Position numbers and translations under genes: made by a program. Under the pieces are notes generated by a model. That model saw only the letters and a list, made by a program, of their open reading frames with translations, was not told the origin of the DNA and made no database searches. This document shows, piece by piece, positions 1 to 8,782 of a DNA stretch of 48,443 nt (its first letter is position 1; every line of letters starts with the position of its first letter). The stretch is from Candidatus Latescibacterota bacterium. Lineage in GTDB: Bacteria; Latescibacterota; UBA2968; GCA-2709665. The stretch is taken from positions 1-48,443 of the forward strand of contig JAAXHW010000146.1 of assembly GCA_012270675.1 (NCBI GenBank), read 5' to 3'.

Positions 1-21
1 TGGGGATTTTAAGACAGCTTC

Positions 22-1050
22 TTATATCGTGGTCTTCGGACACACCGCCACACCGATATGGCGGTAGATTCCAGCCTTATCGACCGCGAGCGTGCCCCCT
101 CCGGTCCGGTAAAGAGTGCCCCAGTCCCGGGCAGAGTAATACATCAGATAGCGGTCCCCGCCGTCAACAACACACGGCGTGGACGTATACCGTCCGTCGT
201 AGTCGTTGGGATCACGCGTAGCCGGCAAAACGGGCCTGTCCTGGTGGTGCGTCCAGCTCAACCCGTCGGTCGAGGTCGAGCAGAAGATTTCGAACACAGG
301 TCGAACCACCGGGGTATCGGAACGCGCATCAATCACCACCTCGCCGTCTACATGCCACCCGCCGTACCACATAATATACCCATCGCCGTCCCGCATCACA
401 AATGGATAGACCATACCCCTGAGCTTCTCGCTGAAACTGACGGCAGGTTCCGCATCCCGCGTCCAATCGATGCCATCGGCAGACTCGAAGCGATAGATAT
501 GCCGGACCAGGTCCTCGAAGCTTCCATCCGGGCGTGGCGATGAATTCATCCACATCCGGTAGGCGCCCGGGCCGTCCTTGATCACACACGGCCGGCGCCC
601 GTTGGGGTAGATCGGCTCGGGGTGAACGTCCCACCGCAAGCCATCGCGGCTGGCCGCGTAACCCAGTTCCTGGCTGTAGCTGAGAAGCCCGGTCGGCCCG
701 CCCCGGACAACGGTCGACATGACGAACCACATCCTGAACAGGCCCTCGTCGGCGTCGAACATCACGTGCGGCGTCTGCCAGGCGTCGCAGGCGGGCAGAT
801 CGGCACGGGTCAGGATCGGATTGGCCGGATGCTCGGTCCAGTGGATGCCGTCGGCCGACTCGGCAAGACCCACGTCCGAATCGTTCGTACGCGTGGCCGT
901 ACTGTTGCCCACGTACCACATCATATACCTGTCTTCCACGCGGACCACCGTCGGATTGTAAAGCTCCACCCGGCACCAGTCCTGTCTGGTGGTCATCGTA
1001 GACAGAACCGGCTGATCCCGACGCTGCCAATCTGCTTGATGCATAGACAT
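22..1050 (-). CDS. Beta-propeller glycosidase-like protein (GH43/GH32/GH130-type fold)
   Basis: 342 aa. Seen: four copies of a blade signature, S-x-DG-x-x-W, at about residues 65-71, 134-140, 190-196 and 260-266, each preceded by a strand such as YMMWYVG (42-48), LFRMWFV (104-110), YRMWMNS (164-170) and YIMWYGG (225-231). This spacing is typical of five-bladed propeller glycoside hydrolases and phosphorylases. There is no signal peptide, so a cytoplasmic site is likely. The ATG at 1050 has an AGGA element 9 bases upstream; a second ATG two codons inside is possible. It is the last gene seen in the long minus-strand run, 13 bases after the TIM-barrel gene. Catalytic acids cannot be assigned by eye, so the reaction (hydrolysis, phosphorolysis or binding only) is open. 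Confidence 0.75.
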   Translation of the reverse strand: MSMHQADWQRRDQPVLSTMTTRQDWCRVELYNPTVVRVEDRYMMWYVGNSTATRTNDSDVGLAESADGIHWTEHPANPILTRADLPACDAWQTPHVMFDADEGLFRMWFVMSTVVRGGPTGLLSYSQELGYAASRDGLRWDVHPEPIYPNGRRPCVIKDGPGAYRMWMNSSPRPDGSFEDLVRHIYRFESADGIDWTRDAEPAVSFSEKLRGMVYPFVMRDGDGYIMWYGGWHVDGEVVIDARSDTPVVRPVFEIFCSTSTDGLSWTHHQDRPVLPATRDPNDYDGRYTSTPCVVDGGDRYLMYYSARDWGTLYRTGGGTLAVDKAGIYRHIGVAVCPKTTI

Positions 1051-1063
1051 CCATTCGGTCCTT

Positions 1064-1861
1064 TCAATCTTCGATATATCCTTTCAGAAGTCGCGCCGTA
1101 TCCGAAGCGACCTGCACAAGATCGCAGTCTTCGGAATAGGGCTCTAAAACATTGATATATCCCTCATAGCCGATCGCCTTCAAATCCGAAACAAACCGGG
1201 GGATACCCAGATGGTCCTCATCGCACAGGTACACCCTGCGGAAACTGGGCGTCGTCTTCTTGTAGTACCGGTGGGCAACCTGGTCCCCCTGGCCCAGAAC
1301 ACCGCCCTGTACATTGACAACCCGAAGCAGGTCTTTGACCTTCTCAAGCGTACCCAAACCGTAATCCTGTTCCGCCATATAGATATTCAACGGATCCACG
1401 TTCAGCCCCAGATTCGGCCGGTCGACCTCTCTTACGAATTCCCCGGCGCGGCTGATATCCTCAAAAAGACTGTTTACATGGCATGCGATCACAAGCCCGA
1501 CACCCTGCCGTAGCGCCAGATCGCACCATTCACGGATCAGGTCCATATCCGTGGGATATCCAATGATCAGATGGTCCAGCTCCACCCGCTGCAAGAACGC
1601 CATCTTCTTCTGAATCAAATCCCCATCGAAAGAACCGGAATCCAGCCTCCCCCAGATCATACTGGGTTCCAGCCCGTGATTCCCGTAGAGCGCCTCCAGT
1701 TCGTCGTACCGCTCTTCCTTGAAAAGGTGATCAATCTGTCCGTCCCTCAAATGCACCCCCTGATAGCCTGCATTTTTGGCCAGTTCCAGAAACTCGACCA
1801 CCTCCAGTGCGTAGGACTGTTTTGTCACCTCAATCAATCGACCAGACAGAGAAAGCTTCAT
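1064..1861 (-). CDS. Sugar phosphate isomerase/epimerase-like TIM barrel (AP endonuclease 2 family)
   Basis: 265 aa. The protein begins MKLSLSGRLIEV and shows the alternating strand-helix pattern of xylose-isomerase-like TIM barrels: LAKNAGYQGVHLRDGQ near residue 30, the strand LDHLIIGYP near 100, GLVIACHVNS near 130, PNLGLNVDPLNIY near 150, and the C-terminal INVLEPYSED near 240. Family members are metal-dependent isomerases, epimerases or dehydratases of sugars, inositols or hydroxypyruvate; the exact substrate cannot be read. The start at 1861 is chosen because GGAGG lies 5 bases upstream and the upstream gene ends at 1872; a longer reading would run into that gene. Expected to be cytoplasmic and co-transcribed with hyuAB. 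Confidence 0.8.
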   Translation of the reverse strand: MKLSLSGRLIEVTKQSYALEVVEFLELAKNAGYQGVHLRDGQIDHLFKEERYDELEALYGNHGLEPSMIWGRLDSGSFDGDLIQKKMAFLQRVELDHLIIGYPTDMDLIREWCDLALRQGVGLVIACHVNSLFEDISRAGEFVREVDRPNLGLNVDPLNIYMAEQDYGLGTLEKVKDLLRVVNVQGGVLGQGDQVAHRYYKKTTPSFRRVYLCDEDHLGIPRFVSDLKAIGYEGYINVLEPYSEDCDLVQVASDTARLLKGYIED

Positions 1862-1871
1862 CACACCCTCC

Positions 1872-3989
1872 TCAATTTCCGTCGCTACGACCACTGCCGC
1901 TGAGCAGCAGATTACCGAACCTGTCCACAAGGGCCCCATATCCCGGATGGATCACCGTGGTGGAATCGACCTCTTCCACCACGGCCGGGCCCTCCACAGT
2001 ACACCCCGGACCAAGCCGGTAGCGGTCATAAATGGGACAATCCACGTACCCGCCGCTCTCGGCAAAATAGACCGGTCGGGTCGCTTTCCTTGCAGAATTC
2101 ACATCTCCACCCCCACCTTCGAGTTCACGCAGACGGGGCTTGACGATCTTGCCGATAGCAGACAGCCTGACGTTCACAAACTCGACCGGCTCTTCCGGAG
2201 CGCTGTACCCGTACGCCCGGTCGTGTTCCAGGTGAAACCTTTCCAGCACCTGGCTTACCTCATCGGAACCCGGCCTGCCGTCTGGAAGCGGTACCGTCAA
2301 CTCGTAGCTCTGGCCCACGTAGCGCACATCTGCCTGACGCACAAAGCGCATCTGTTCTTCCGGAACCCCCTCCCGCTCCAGGATGGATCGCCCCTGTGCT
2401 TCCAGGTCCAGGAAGACCTTCTCCAGCACCTCCAGGTCCACCCGGTCCACCTGCTCGATCATCGTCGTGGAATAATCGTGTTTGAGATCCGTAACCAGCA
2501 GCCCCATCGCCGAAGTCGTTCCCGGGCTCATGGGAATCACCGTGGTCGGGATCTCGGTCTCCGCCGCCAGCCGGTTGGCGTGAACCGGGCCGGCGCCTCC
2601 AAAGCCCACCAGGACAAAATCCCTCGGATCGTACCCCCGCTGCACCGACACCAGGCGCAGCGCGTTCATCATCGCCGAATTGGCGATTTCCACAATGCCG
2701 TTGGCCGCCTCCACGACATCCAGCTTCAGCACATCCGCGCACCGTTCCTTGATTGCCTTCCGGGCGGCATCGGCGTCCAGCTCGATTTCACCCCCCAGAA
2801 AATACCCGGGATTGAGACGCCCCAGCACCAGATTGGCATCCGTGATCGTCGGCTCCGTGCCTCCCTTGCCGTAGCAGACCGGCCCCGGGTCGGCCCCGGC
2901 GCTTTGCGGGCCCACACGCAGCACCCCTCCGGAGTCCACCCATGCGATCGATCCCCCGCCCGCGCCGATCTCCACCAGATCGATCACAGGTGCGCGGATG
3001 GGATACCCTGAACCTCGGGAGGCTGCCACACCTGGCTGGGCGGTCGTGCCGACCTCGTAATCCTTCGTCACCTGCGGCGTCCCATCCTGAACAAGCCCCA
3101 CCTTGGCCGTTGTTCCGCCCATGTCGAAGGAAATCACGTCTCCGTAACCCAGCACCCCCCCCAGGTAGGTGGATGAAATAACGCCGGCCGCAGGACCGGA
3201 CTCCACCATGAACACCGGCCGCTCGCTGGCTGCGGAAAAAGTCAACACCCCTCCGCTGCTCTGTATCACCAGAAGCTCCCCCGCCAGCCCCTCCTCCCTC
3301 AGCCGGTCCTCAATATTCTGCAGGTACCGGGCGACAATGGGACGGATGCAGGCGTTGATCACGGTCGTGCTGGCCCGGAAATACTCTCGAAACTCCGGCG
3401 CGACCTCTGCCGAAAGCGAAACAACCGCCTCCGGGAAAACCTCTCGCAGGATCTCTCCGGCCCGCTTTTCGTGGACCGGGTTGGCGTAGGAATGAAGAAA
3501 GCAGACCGCAATCGACTCCACCCCCTCCTCGCGGAAGCGCTCGGCCGTCCGCTTCACGGCTTCACCGTCCAGCGGGGTCAGCACCTCCCCTCTGGCGTCC
3601 AGCCGTTCCGGAACGCCAAAACAGAGATAGCGGGGAACCAGCGGCCTTGGCTTCTCGAATTGCAGGTCGTAGAGGGTCGGCCGCACCTGACGGGCGATCT
3701 CCAGCATATCACGGAAACCGTCACTCGTCAAAAACCCGGTGCGGGCGGTCTTCCCTTCGATGATGGAATTCGTTGCCACCGTGGTGCCGTGAACAATATA
3801 TCCCACCTCCTCCGGTTTCACCCCTCCTCCCCGCAGCATACGATGGACTGCCTCCAGAAATCCCAGAGAGGGATCTTTTGGCGTGCTTGAAACCTTCCCG
3901 ACCCGGACCTCACCCGTCTCCTCGTTGATCAGCGTCGCATCCGTAAAAGTACCCCCAATGTCCACACCCAGACGATACGTAAACGCCAC
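1872..3989 (-). CDS. hyuA: HyuA-type hydantoinase/oxoprolinase subunit A
   Basis: 705 aa, the usual length for the family. The N-terminus carries the actin-like ATPase phosphate loop DIGGTFTD (10-17), then HGTTVATNS (67-75), VESGPAAGV (262-270) and SFDMGGTTAKV (287-297), and later GFGGAGPVHA; these are hallmarks of HyuA, 5-oxoprolinase N-half and acetone/acetophenone carboxylase subunits. Such enzymes use ATP with the HyuB partner to open a cyclic amide or to carboxylate a ketone. The start is a GTG at 3989 with AGGAGGT 7 bases upstream; an ATG directly after that Shine-Dalgarno is out of frame. Only 3 bases separate it from hyuB. The name hyuA describes the family; the actual substrate is unknown. 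Confidence 0.92.
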   Translation of the reverse strand: MAFTYRLGVDIGGTFTDATLINEETGEVRVGKVSSTPKDPSLGFLEAVHRMLRGGGVKPEEVGYIVHGTTVATNSIIEGKTARTGFLTSDGFRDMLEIARQVRPTLYDLQFEKPRPLVPRYLCFGVPERLDARGEVLTPLDGEAVKRTAERFREEGVESIAVCFLHSYANPVHEKRAGEILREVFPEAVVSLSAEVAPEFREYFRASTTVINACIRPIVARYLQNIEDRLREEGLAGELLVIQSSGGVLTFSAASERPVFMVESGPAAGVISSTYLGGVLGYGDVISFDMGGTTAKVGLVQDGTPQVTKDYEVGTTAQPGVAASRGSGYPIRAPVIDLVEIGAGGGSIAWVDSGGVLRVGPQSAGADPGPVCYGKGGTEPTITDANLVLGRLNPGYFLGGEIELDADAARKAIKERCADVLKLDVVEAANGIVEIANSAMMNALRLVSVQRGYDPRDFVLVGFGGAGPVHANRLAAETEIPTTVIPMSPGTTSAMGLLVTDLKHDYSTTMIEQVDRVDLEVLEKVFLDLEAQGRSILEREGVPEEQMRFVRQADVRYVGQSYELTVPLPDGRPGSDEVSQVLERFHLEHDRAYGYSAPEEPVEFVNVRLSAIGKIVKPRLRELEGGGGDVNSARKATRPVYFAESGGYVDCPIYDRYRLGPGCTVEGPAVVEEVDSTTVIHPGYGALVDRFGNLLLSGSGRSDGN

Positions 3990-3992
3990 GTG

Positions 3993-5765
3993 TCATACCT
4001 CCTGTTCCGACCGGCCTCCGGTCGCGCCGTTCGAACGCGTACGACCGGACCGCAGCCTTTCGGTCTCCACCTCGTCCACCTTCCAGTGTTCCGTATCGAT
4101 CGCCACACAGTAGATCTCACGCGCCCTGTCAGGGCTCACCTTCCCCTCCCGCACATCTCGCAGCACCAGCTCCGGGTCTCGCTCCTCTGGTGGTCCGTAG
4201 CCGCCGCCGCCGCAGGTGCGATAACTCACCACGTCTCCCGGCTTGAGCTGAACCGTCACCTTCGAACCCAGCTCAACCGTCTCTCCCCCGGACTCCAGAA
4301 GATACGTCGCCTTGCGCCCTGAAAGTCCCCCGAACAACCCCCCCGGCCCCCAGCGGTCCCGATCCGCCAGAATCGTAAAAGAGGCCTCGTGGTCTGAAAA
4401 CAGGTAGTCTCGTCGCAGCCCAAGCCCGCCCCGATACCTGCCTCCCCCCTCCGAATCCTCCACCAGCTCGTAGCGGAGAATGCGGACCGGATAGTTGGTC
4501 TCCGTTTCCTCGATCGGCGCATTCTCAGTATTCTGACCGTGAGGTTGAATCGCATCGGGACCATCCCGTGAAGCCCTCCCCCCGTACCCGCCGGCCACCG
4601 TTTCCAGAAAACAATAGTACTCGTTCCTCCCGGGGTCGTTCCCACCAAAGCCCACGTGACAGATCATGCCTTTCGTACCCGCCGGAATTCGGTCCGGAAG
4701 GCCCGGAGCCAGCGCTTTCAGCATCACCTCGACCAGCCGCATAGACGTTTCCCAACCTCCCACGACAGGAGCCGGAGGTCTGCAGTTGACCACCGTGCCT
4801 TCGGGAGCAACCATGCGAAGAGACCGGTAAAAGCCGGAGTTCACCGGCACGTCGGGGTCCATCAAACACTTGTAAACAAACGCACACCCGGCGTAGGTCT
4901 GTCCGTATGTGGAATTAACCGGAGCCCTGCGCTGAGGATCGCATCCTGTCAGGTCGAAGCGCACGCCGTCGTCGTCGATCGTCACCTTCGCCGCAAGGCG
5001 GACCGGCTCCTCCGTAAACCCGTCGTTATCCACATAACCCTCCGCCGTGAATTCACCCCTGGGAAGTTTCGACACTTCTGCCCGTGTGCGGCGCTCGGTA
5101 TAAGCGATCAGTTCATTCATGTATAAATCCATAACATCCGGCCCCATCCGTTCCACCATATTCGTCAACCGTCGCACACCCGTATTGTTCGATGCGACCT
5201 GAGCCCGAAAGTCGCCCGCCGTCTCGCGCTTGGACCGAATCTGGGCCAGCACCAGCCGGAAGACATCCGGGACGATCTCTCCGCGGCGCAGCAGTTTCAC
5301 GGGAGGGATGATCACCCCCTCCTGATAGACCTCGCGAAAGGCGCCTACACTGGCTGGAGCCCCTCCGCCTACATCCACGTGGTGCGCCAGGCTGGCCACG
5401 TACCCGAACGGCTCATCGTTCCAGTACACGGGGGAAATCAGCGTAATATCGTTCAGATGTACGCCGCCCAGGTAGGGATCGTTGGCCAGGATGGCATCGC
5501 CCGGCTCCAGGTTTTCGACGCCATAGTGCCGAATCACCTTCGGCACCAGCTGCACAAGCGAGCCCAGGTGGGATGGCTGCGCAAAGGACTGGGCCACGGT
5601 CTGCAGCTGCCGGTCGAAAAAGGCACAGGAAAAATCGGCTCTGGTCTTGATATTGGTCGAGTAGGCGCTCCGGCGCAGCGCAATCGCCATCTCCTCCGTC
5701 GCCTCCAGCAGCGCGTTGCGGATCACCTCGAACTGAATCGGATCGACCTGGACCTTCGTCTGCAT
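3993..5765 (-). CDS. hyuB: HyuB-type hydantoinase/oxoprolinase subunit B
   Basis: 590 aa, normal for HyuB. The metal-site motifs are present: NDPYLGGVHLND (95-106, with H103 and D106) and LAHHVDVGG (126-134, with H128, H129, D131), followed by the SNNTGVRRL motif near 200 and the glycine-rich C-terminal stretch TCGGGGYG near 540. HyuB forms the second half of ATP-dependent hydantoinase, 5-oxoprolinase or acetone-carboxylase-like complexes. The ATG at 5765 has AGGGAG upstream. It precedes hyuA by 3 bases, which fits tight coupling and equal subunit supply. Next to a Gfo/Idh oxidoreductase and ETF genes, it may act on a ring or ketone made by that pathway; that is inference. Confidence 0.92.
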   Translation of the reverse strand: MQTKVQVDPIQFEVIRNALLEATEEMAIALRRSAYSTNIKTRADFSCAFFDRQLQTVAQSFAQPSHLGSLVQLVPKVIRHYGVENLEPGDAILANDPYLGGVHLNDITLISPVYWNDEPFGYVASLAHHVDVGGGAPASVGAFREVYQEGVIIPPVKLLRRGEIVPDVFRLVLAQIRSKRETAGDFRAQVASNNTGVRRLTNMVERMGPDVMDLYMNELIAYTERRTRAEVSKLPRGEFTAEGYVDNDGFTEEPVRLAAKVTIDDDGVRFDLTGCDPQRRAPVNSTYGQTYAGCAFVYKCLMDPDVPVNSGFYRSLRMVAPEGTVVNCRPPAPVVGGWETSMRLVEVMLKALAPGLPDRIPAGTKGMICHVGFGGNDPGRNEYYCFLETVAGGYGGRASRDGPDAIQPHGQNTENAPIEETETNYPVRILRYELVEDSEGGGRYRGGLGLRRDYLFSDHEASFTILADRDRWGPGGLFGGLSGRKATYLLESGGETVELGSKVTVQLKPGDVVSYRTCGGGGYGPPEERDPELVLRDVREGKVSPDRAREIYCVAIDTEHWKVDEVETERLRSGRTRSNGATGGRSEQEV

Positions 5766-5790
5766 ATACGAAATCTCCCTGAGAAGCTAA

Positions 5791-5816
5791 GAAAATAGTT
5801 GCCGCGTCTCGCCTCC
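5791..5816. repeat. 26-base dispersed repeat, copy 1
   Basis: The 26 bases here match 48291-48316 with one mismatch; the core AGTTGCCGCGTCTCGCCTCC is identical. Similarity continues weakly for about 10 more bases. Both copies lie 25 bases upstream of a minus-strand start codon (hyuB at 5765; Gfo/Idh at 48266). Function unknown; a shared leader element or a repetitive intergenic element are both possible. Confidence 0.7.
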
Positions 5817-5820
5817 TCCA

Positions 5821-5872
5821 CCTTCGCTTCGGCCTTTTTCTTGGGCGCGAGCGAAAAAGGCCTCGCCGAAGG
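5821..5872. other. Strong hairpin between Gfo/Idh gene and hyuB
   Basis: GGCCTTTTTC (5831-5840) pairs perfectly with GAAAAAGGCC (5853-5862) across a 12-base loop, and CCTTCG (5821-5826) pairs with CGAAGG (5867-5872) outside a small internal loop. The hairpin starts 8 bases after the stop of the Gfo/Idh gene in the direction of transcription, but no T-run follows it, so it is not a standard intrinsic terminator. It may protect a processed transcript end or tune hyuBA expression. Confidence 0.6.
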
Positions 5873-5880
5873 CATTTGGA

Positions 5881-6873
5881 TCAAAACGCATTCTTCACCA
5901 CCACCGGCCTGCCCGTCTCAATCGACTCCCCCCCGGCAATACACGTCGCCGCCGATTTTGCCCCGTCCCGCAAATCGATCATCGGTGTCTTATCGTTCAG
6001 AATACAATCCACAAAATGCCCCATCTCCTCACCGAATGTCGGGTGCTCGGCGAGAATCGTAATCGGCAGCGGCATGAAATCCTCCAGCTCCTCGATCTTG
6101 CTCAGATACAGCCGGTCGTTGATCACCGTCCCTTTCGTTCCGTAAATCGCCAGATTCAACTCATAGGGACGCTGGCACCCCAGAAACGCGGCCATCTTGC
6201 CCATACATCCGTTCTCAAACTTGAAATTCATCAAACAGGCGTCGTCGTGAGGAAAATCGGCAATCACCTTGTGGTTGGAGATCGCGTACACCTCTTCGAT
6301 ATCCCCCACGATCCAGCGCAGGAGATCGATGGGGTGCACACCGCCGCCCATCAATCCGAAATGAGGGTTCTGACTGTCGGCCCACCAGTCCTTGATCCGC
6401 CTCTCGATATTGTGAAGATAATCCGCCTCGGCGTAAAAGGCCTCCCCCAGGTCTCCACCATCGTACAACCGCTTGATCGTCTTGCAAATCGGATTGAACC
6501 GCGCGCTCTGCCCCACCATAAACTTGAGCTCGGGTCGCCTATCGGCCGCCCGGACAATCCGCTCGCAGTCTTCAAGCGTCGTCGCCAGCGGCTTCTCACA
6601 GATCACGTGCTTGCCCGCCGCCACCGCCATCACCGCCTGATCCGCATGGGCGTAGTTGGGACTGCACAGAGAGATTATGTCGATATCCTTACGGTCCAGC
6701 ATCGCCTCATAGCTCGACGCAAACAGATCATCAGCACCCGGGAAAAGATTCAGCCTGTTCCTGCTTGGGGCCCAGACCGCCCGCACCTCCGCATCCGGAT
6801 TCTCCTCAAACGCCTTGAAGTGCTCCCTGCCTGCGTGTCCGATTCCCACAATACCAACGCCTAATGGCTTCAT
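5881..6873 (-). CDS. Gfo/Idh/MocA family oxidoreductase
   Basis: 330 aa. The N-terminal Rossmann fold carries GIVGIGHAG (7-15); the family motif EKP is at 93-95 (HVICEKPLATT), and GGGVHPIDLLRW (177-187) supplies the usual catalytic histidine H180 with D183. Members oxidise or reduce sugars, inositols or related polyols with NAD(P). The C-terminal half has the expected open sheet and the GTKGTVIND strand. The start at 6873 is set by GGAGG about 8 bases upstream; a longer reading would overlap etfA. It lies 13 bases after etfA and before hyuB, so it probably belongs to the same transcript. Substrate unknown. Confidence 0.88.
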   Translation of the reverse strand: MKPLGVGIVGIGHAGREHFKAFEENPDAEVRAVWAPSRNRLNLFPGADDLFASSYEAMLDRKDIDIISLCSPNYAHADQAVMAVAAGKHVICEKPLATTLEDCERIVRAADRRPELKFMVGQSARFNPICKTIKRLYDGGDLGEAFYAEADYLHNIERRIKDWWADSQNPHFGLMGGGVHPIDLLRWIVGDIEEVYAISNHKVIADFPHDDACLMNFKFENGCMGKMAAFLGCQRPYELNLAIYGTKGTVINDRLYLSKIEELEDFMPLPITILAEHPTFGEEMGHFVDCILNDKTPMIDLRDGAKSAATCIAGGESIETGRPVVVKNAF

Positions 6874-6886
6874 TGCATGGCCTCCA

Positions 6887-7870
6887 TCATCGCTGTCGTT
6901 TCCTGACCTCCTCCGCCAACGCCGGCACATATTCAAACAAATCCCCCACAATCCCATAATGGGCGAAGTTGAAAATAGGCGCAGTGGCATTCTGGTTGAT
7001 CGCCACAATCACCTTTGCCGTCTTCATCCCCGCCAGATGCTGCACCGCCCCTGAAATGCCGCACGCAATATACAGATCGGGCTGAACCGTTTTGCCCGTC
7101 TGCCCCACCTGATGCGCATAGGGCACCCACCCGGCGTCTACCGCCGCCCGGCTGGCGCCCATCGCTCCGCCGACCGCATCGGCCAGCGCCCGAACCGGTC
7201 TGAACCCCTCAGGCCCCCCAACGCCGCGTCCGCCGGACACAATCACCCTGGCATCCGTCAGACTGACCTCCCCGGCCGTGGATTCGAACCCGTCAATCTT
7301 GGTGGTGATATCCTCCTCCGCCATCGCGGGGCCTGCAGCCACAAGATCGCCCTGTCGACCCGGGTTCGCATCCGGCGCGGAAAACACACGTCGTCGTACC
7401 GTAACCACCGCAGGACGCGCATCGCCAAAAACCACCCGGGCCATCACATTGCCGATCAATGCGGGCCTCGTCGCCACCAGGCTGCCCCCCTCGACGGCCA
7501 GGCCGATGCAATCCGAAGCCAGTCCCACACCCAGCCTGGCCGCAACGCAGGCCGCCATTTCCAGTCCGGCATTGCTCGCCCCCATCACCAGTGCGGCAGG
7601 CGCGTGTTCCCGGACCAGCCGGACAACCAGTGCTGCATAGGGCTCTACCCGAAACCGACTGAGCGTTGGATCGCTGCCAACAAACGCGCGGTCCGCACCG
7701 CGTTGAATGGCTTCTTCTGCCAGACCATCCACGTCCTCACCCAGTACAAGCGCCACAACCCGCCCCCCAAGCTCACCAGCCACCTCACGCGCAGCGCCAA
7801 GCGCTTCCCACGCCACCTGATCCGCCTTGCCCCCGGCCTGATCGACCCACAGGAACACGTCTTTCGACAT
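6887..7870 (-). CDS. etfA: Electron transfer flavoprotein, alpha subunit
   Basis: 327 aa, standard for EtfA. The C-terminal FAD domain is clear: VSGGRGVGG near residue 210, then GGAMGASRAAVDAGW, QVGQTGKTV, IACGISGAVQHLAGM and VIVAINQNATAPIF, all diagnostic of EtfA/FixB. The N-terminal domain has the expected nucleotide-like fold. EtfAB carries electrons from acyl-CoA dehydrogenases and other flavin dehydrogenases. No strong Shine-Dalgarno is seen; ATG at 7870 is preferred to GTG at 7879. It follows etfB by 92 bases, which hold a heptamer repeat. No ETF:quinone oxidoreductase gene is in the window, so the electron acceptor is encoded elsewhere. Confidence 0.93.
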   Translation of the reverse strand: MSKDVFLWVDQAGGKADQVAWEALGAAREVAGELGGRVVALVLGEDVDGLAEEAIQRGADRAFVGSDPTLSRFRVEPYAALVVRLVREHAPAALVMGASNAGLEMAACVAARLGVGLASDCIGLAVEGGSLVATRPALIGNVMARVVFGDARPAVVTVRRRVFSAPDANPGRQGDLVAAGPAMAEEDITTKIDGFESTAGEVSLTDARVIVSGGRGVGGPEGFRPVRALADAVGGAMGASRAAVDAGWVPYAHQVGQTGKTVQPDLYIACGISGAVQHLAGMKTAKVIVAINQNATAPIFNFAHYGIVGDLFEYVPALAEEVRKRQR

Positions 7871-7919
7871 GAATAACACGCTCGTCGTCTATGCGGCAGC
7901 AGCCCACATGGGACCTGGA

Positions 7920-7937
7920 GAACGTTGAACGTTGAAC
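7920..7937. repeat. Short heptamer tandem repeat between etfB and etfA
   Basis: The sequence GAACGTTGAACGTTGAAC contains two full copies and one partial copy of a 7-base unit (GAACGTT). It lies in the 92-base etfB-etfA spacer. Such heptamers can expand by slippage; here the array is very short. Confidence 0.6.
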
Positions 7938-7962
7938 ACCGCTGCCGTATATCGTCCAACCA

Positions 7963-8757
7963 TCAGATCACCCCATCGGCAACCAGCCTGTTTACCAGAA
8001 TCCTGGCCGCCTCTTCGGGCGGCCCTTCGATCATCTCCACCCGCACCTCTCTCGCCTCCGGCACCGCGACCTCCGGCCACCTCACCTGCGCCCCGGCTTC
8101 ACCCACCTGATCGGGCTCGAACCCCAGTTCCGAAATCCCCCACGTGGGAATCTGCGCACTGGCCGCCCGACGAATGCCTATAAAGCTCGGGTACCTCGGC
8201 TCGCTGATCTCCTTGACCACGGAGACCACCGCCGGCAGCCGGCTGCTGACCGTTTCCAGCCCCCCTTCAAGAAGCCGCACCGCCGCAATCTTTCCGGCCG
8301 CCGCATCCACAACCTCCAGGCGGGCAACGTACGAAATCTGAGGAATATCCAGCAGAGCGGCCACCTGAACGGCCGTTGCCGCCGAATTCCCATCAATCGC
8401 AGACCTTCCCGCAACCACCATGTCGAATGCGCCGACCTTCCGAATCGCTGCGGCCAGTACACGAGCCGTAACCAGGCTGTCACTCCCCTCCAGCGCCGGG
8501 TCCGAAACCAGCACGGCCTCATCGGCCCCCATCGCAAGCCCCCTCTTGAGCGCTTCAACAGCTTCCGGTCTGCCCATACTCAGCACGGTAACCCTTCCCC
8601 CGTGCGCTTCCTTCAACTGAATCGCCGCCTCCAGTGCGTGTTCATCCCAGGGATTCACAGTCCTGGGCCCACTCTCCCCCATCAGTTTCAGACCGTCAAC
8701 CGACCCGGTCAACCTGGCCGTATCCGGCACCTGCTTCACCAGCGCAATCACCTTCAT
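7963..8757 (-). CDS. etfB: Electron transfer flavoprotein, beta subunit
   Basis: 264 aa, standard for EtfB/FixA. It begins MKVIALVKQVPDT, the classic EtfB start, followed by NPWDEHALEAAIQLKE, the GLAMGADEAVLVSD segment and the AMP-binding signature region AGRSAIDGNSAATAVQVA near residue 120. EtfB completes the ETF heterodimer that accepts electrons from the acyl-CoA dehydrogenase encoded immediately upstream. GGAGGA 6 bases before the ATG at 8757 fixes the start; a longer reading would run into the dehydrogenase gene. Gene order ACAD-etfB-etfA on one strand supports a dedicated redox module. Confidence 0.93.
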   Translation of the reverse strand: MKVIALVKQVPDTARLTGSVDGLKLMGESGPRTVNPWDEHALEAAIQLKEAHGGRVTVLSMGRPEAVEALKRGLAMGADEAVLVSDPALEGSDSLVTARVLAAAIRKVGAFDMVVAGRSAIDGNSAATAVQVAALLDIPQISYVARLEVVDAAAGKIAAVRLLEGGLETVSSRLPAVVSVVKEISEPRYPSFIGIRRAASAQIPTWGISELGFEPDQVGEAGAQVRWPEVAVPEAREVRVEMIEGPPEEAARILVNRLVADGVI

Positions 8758-8782
8758 ACCTGCTCCTCCGCTCCCCGAAAAA

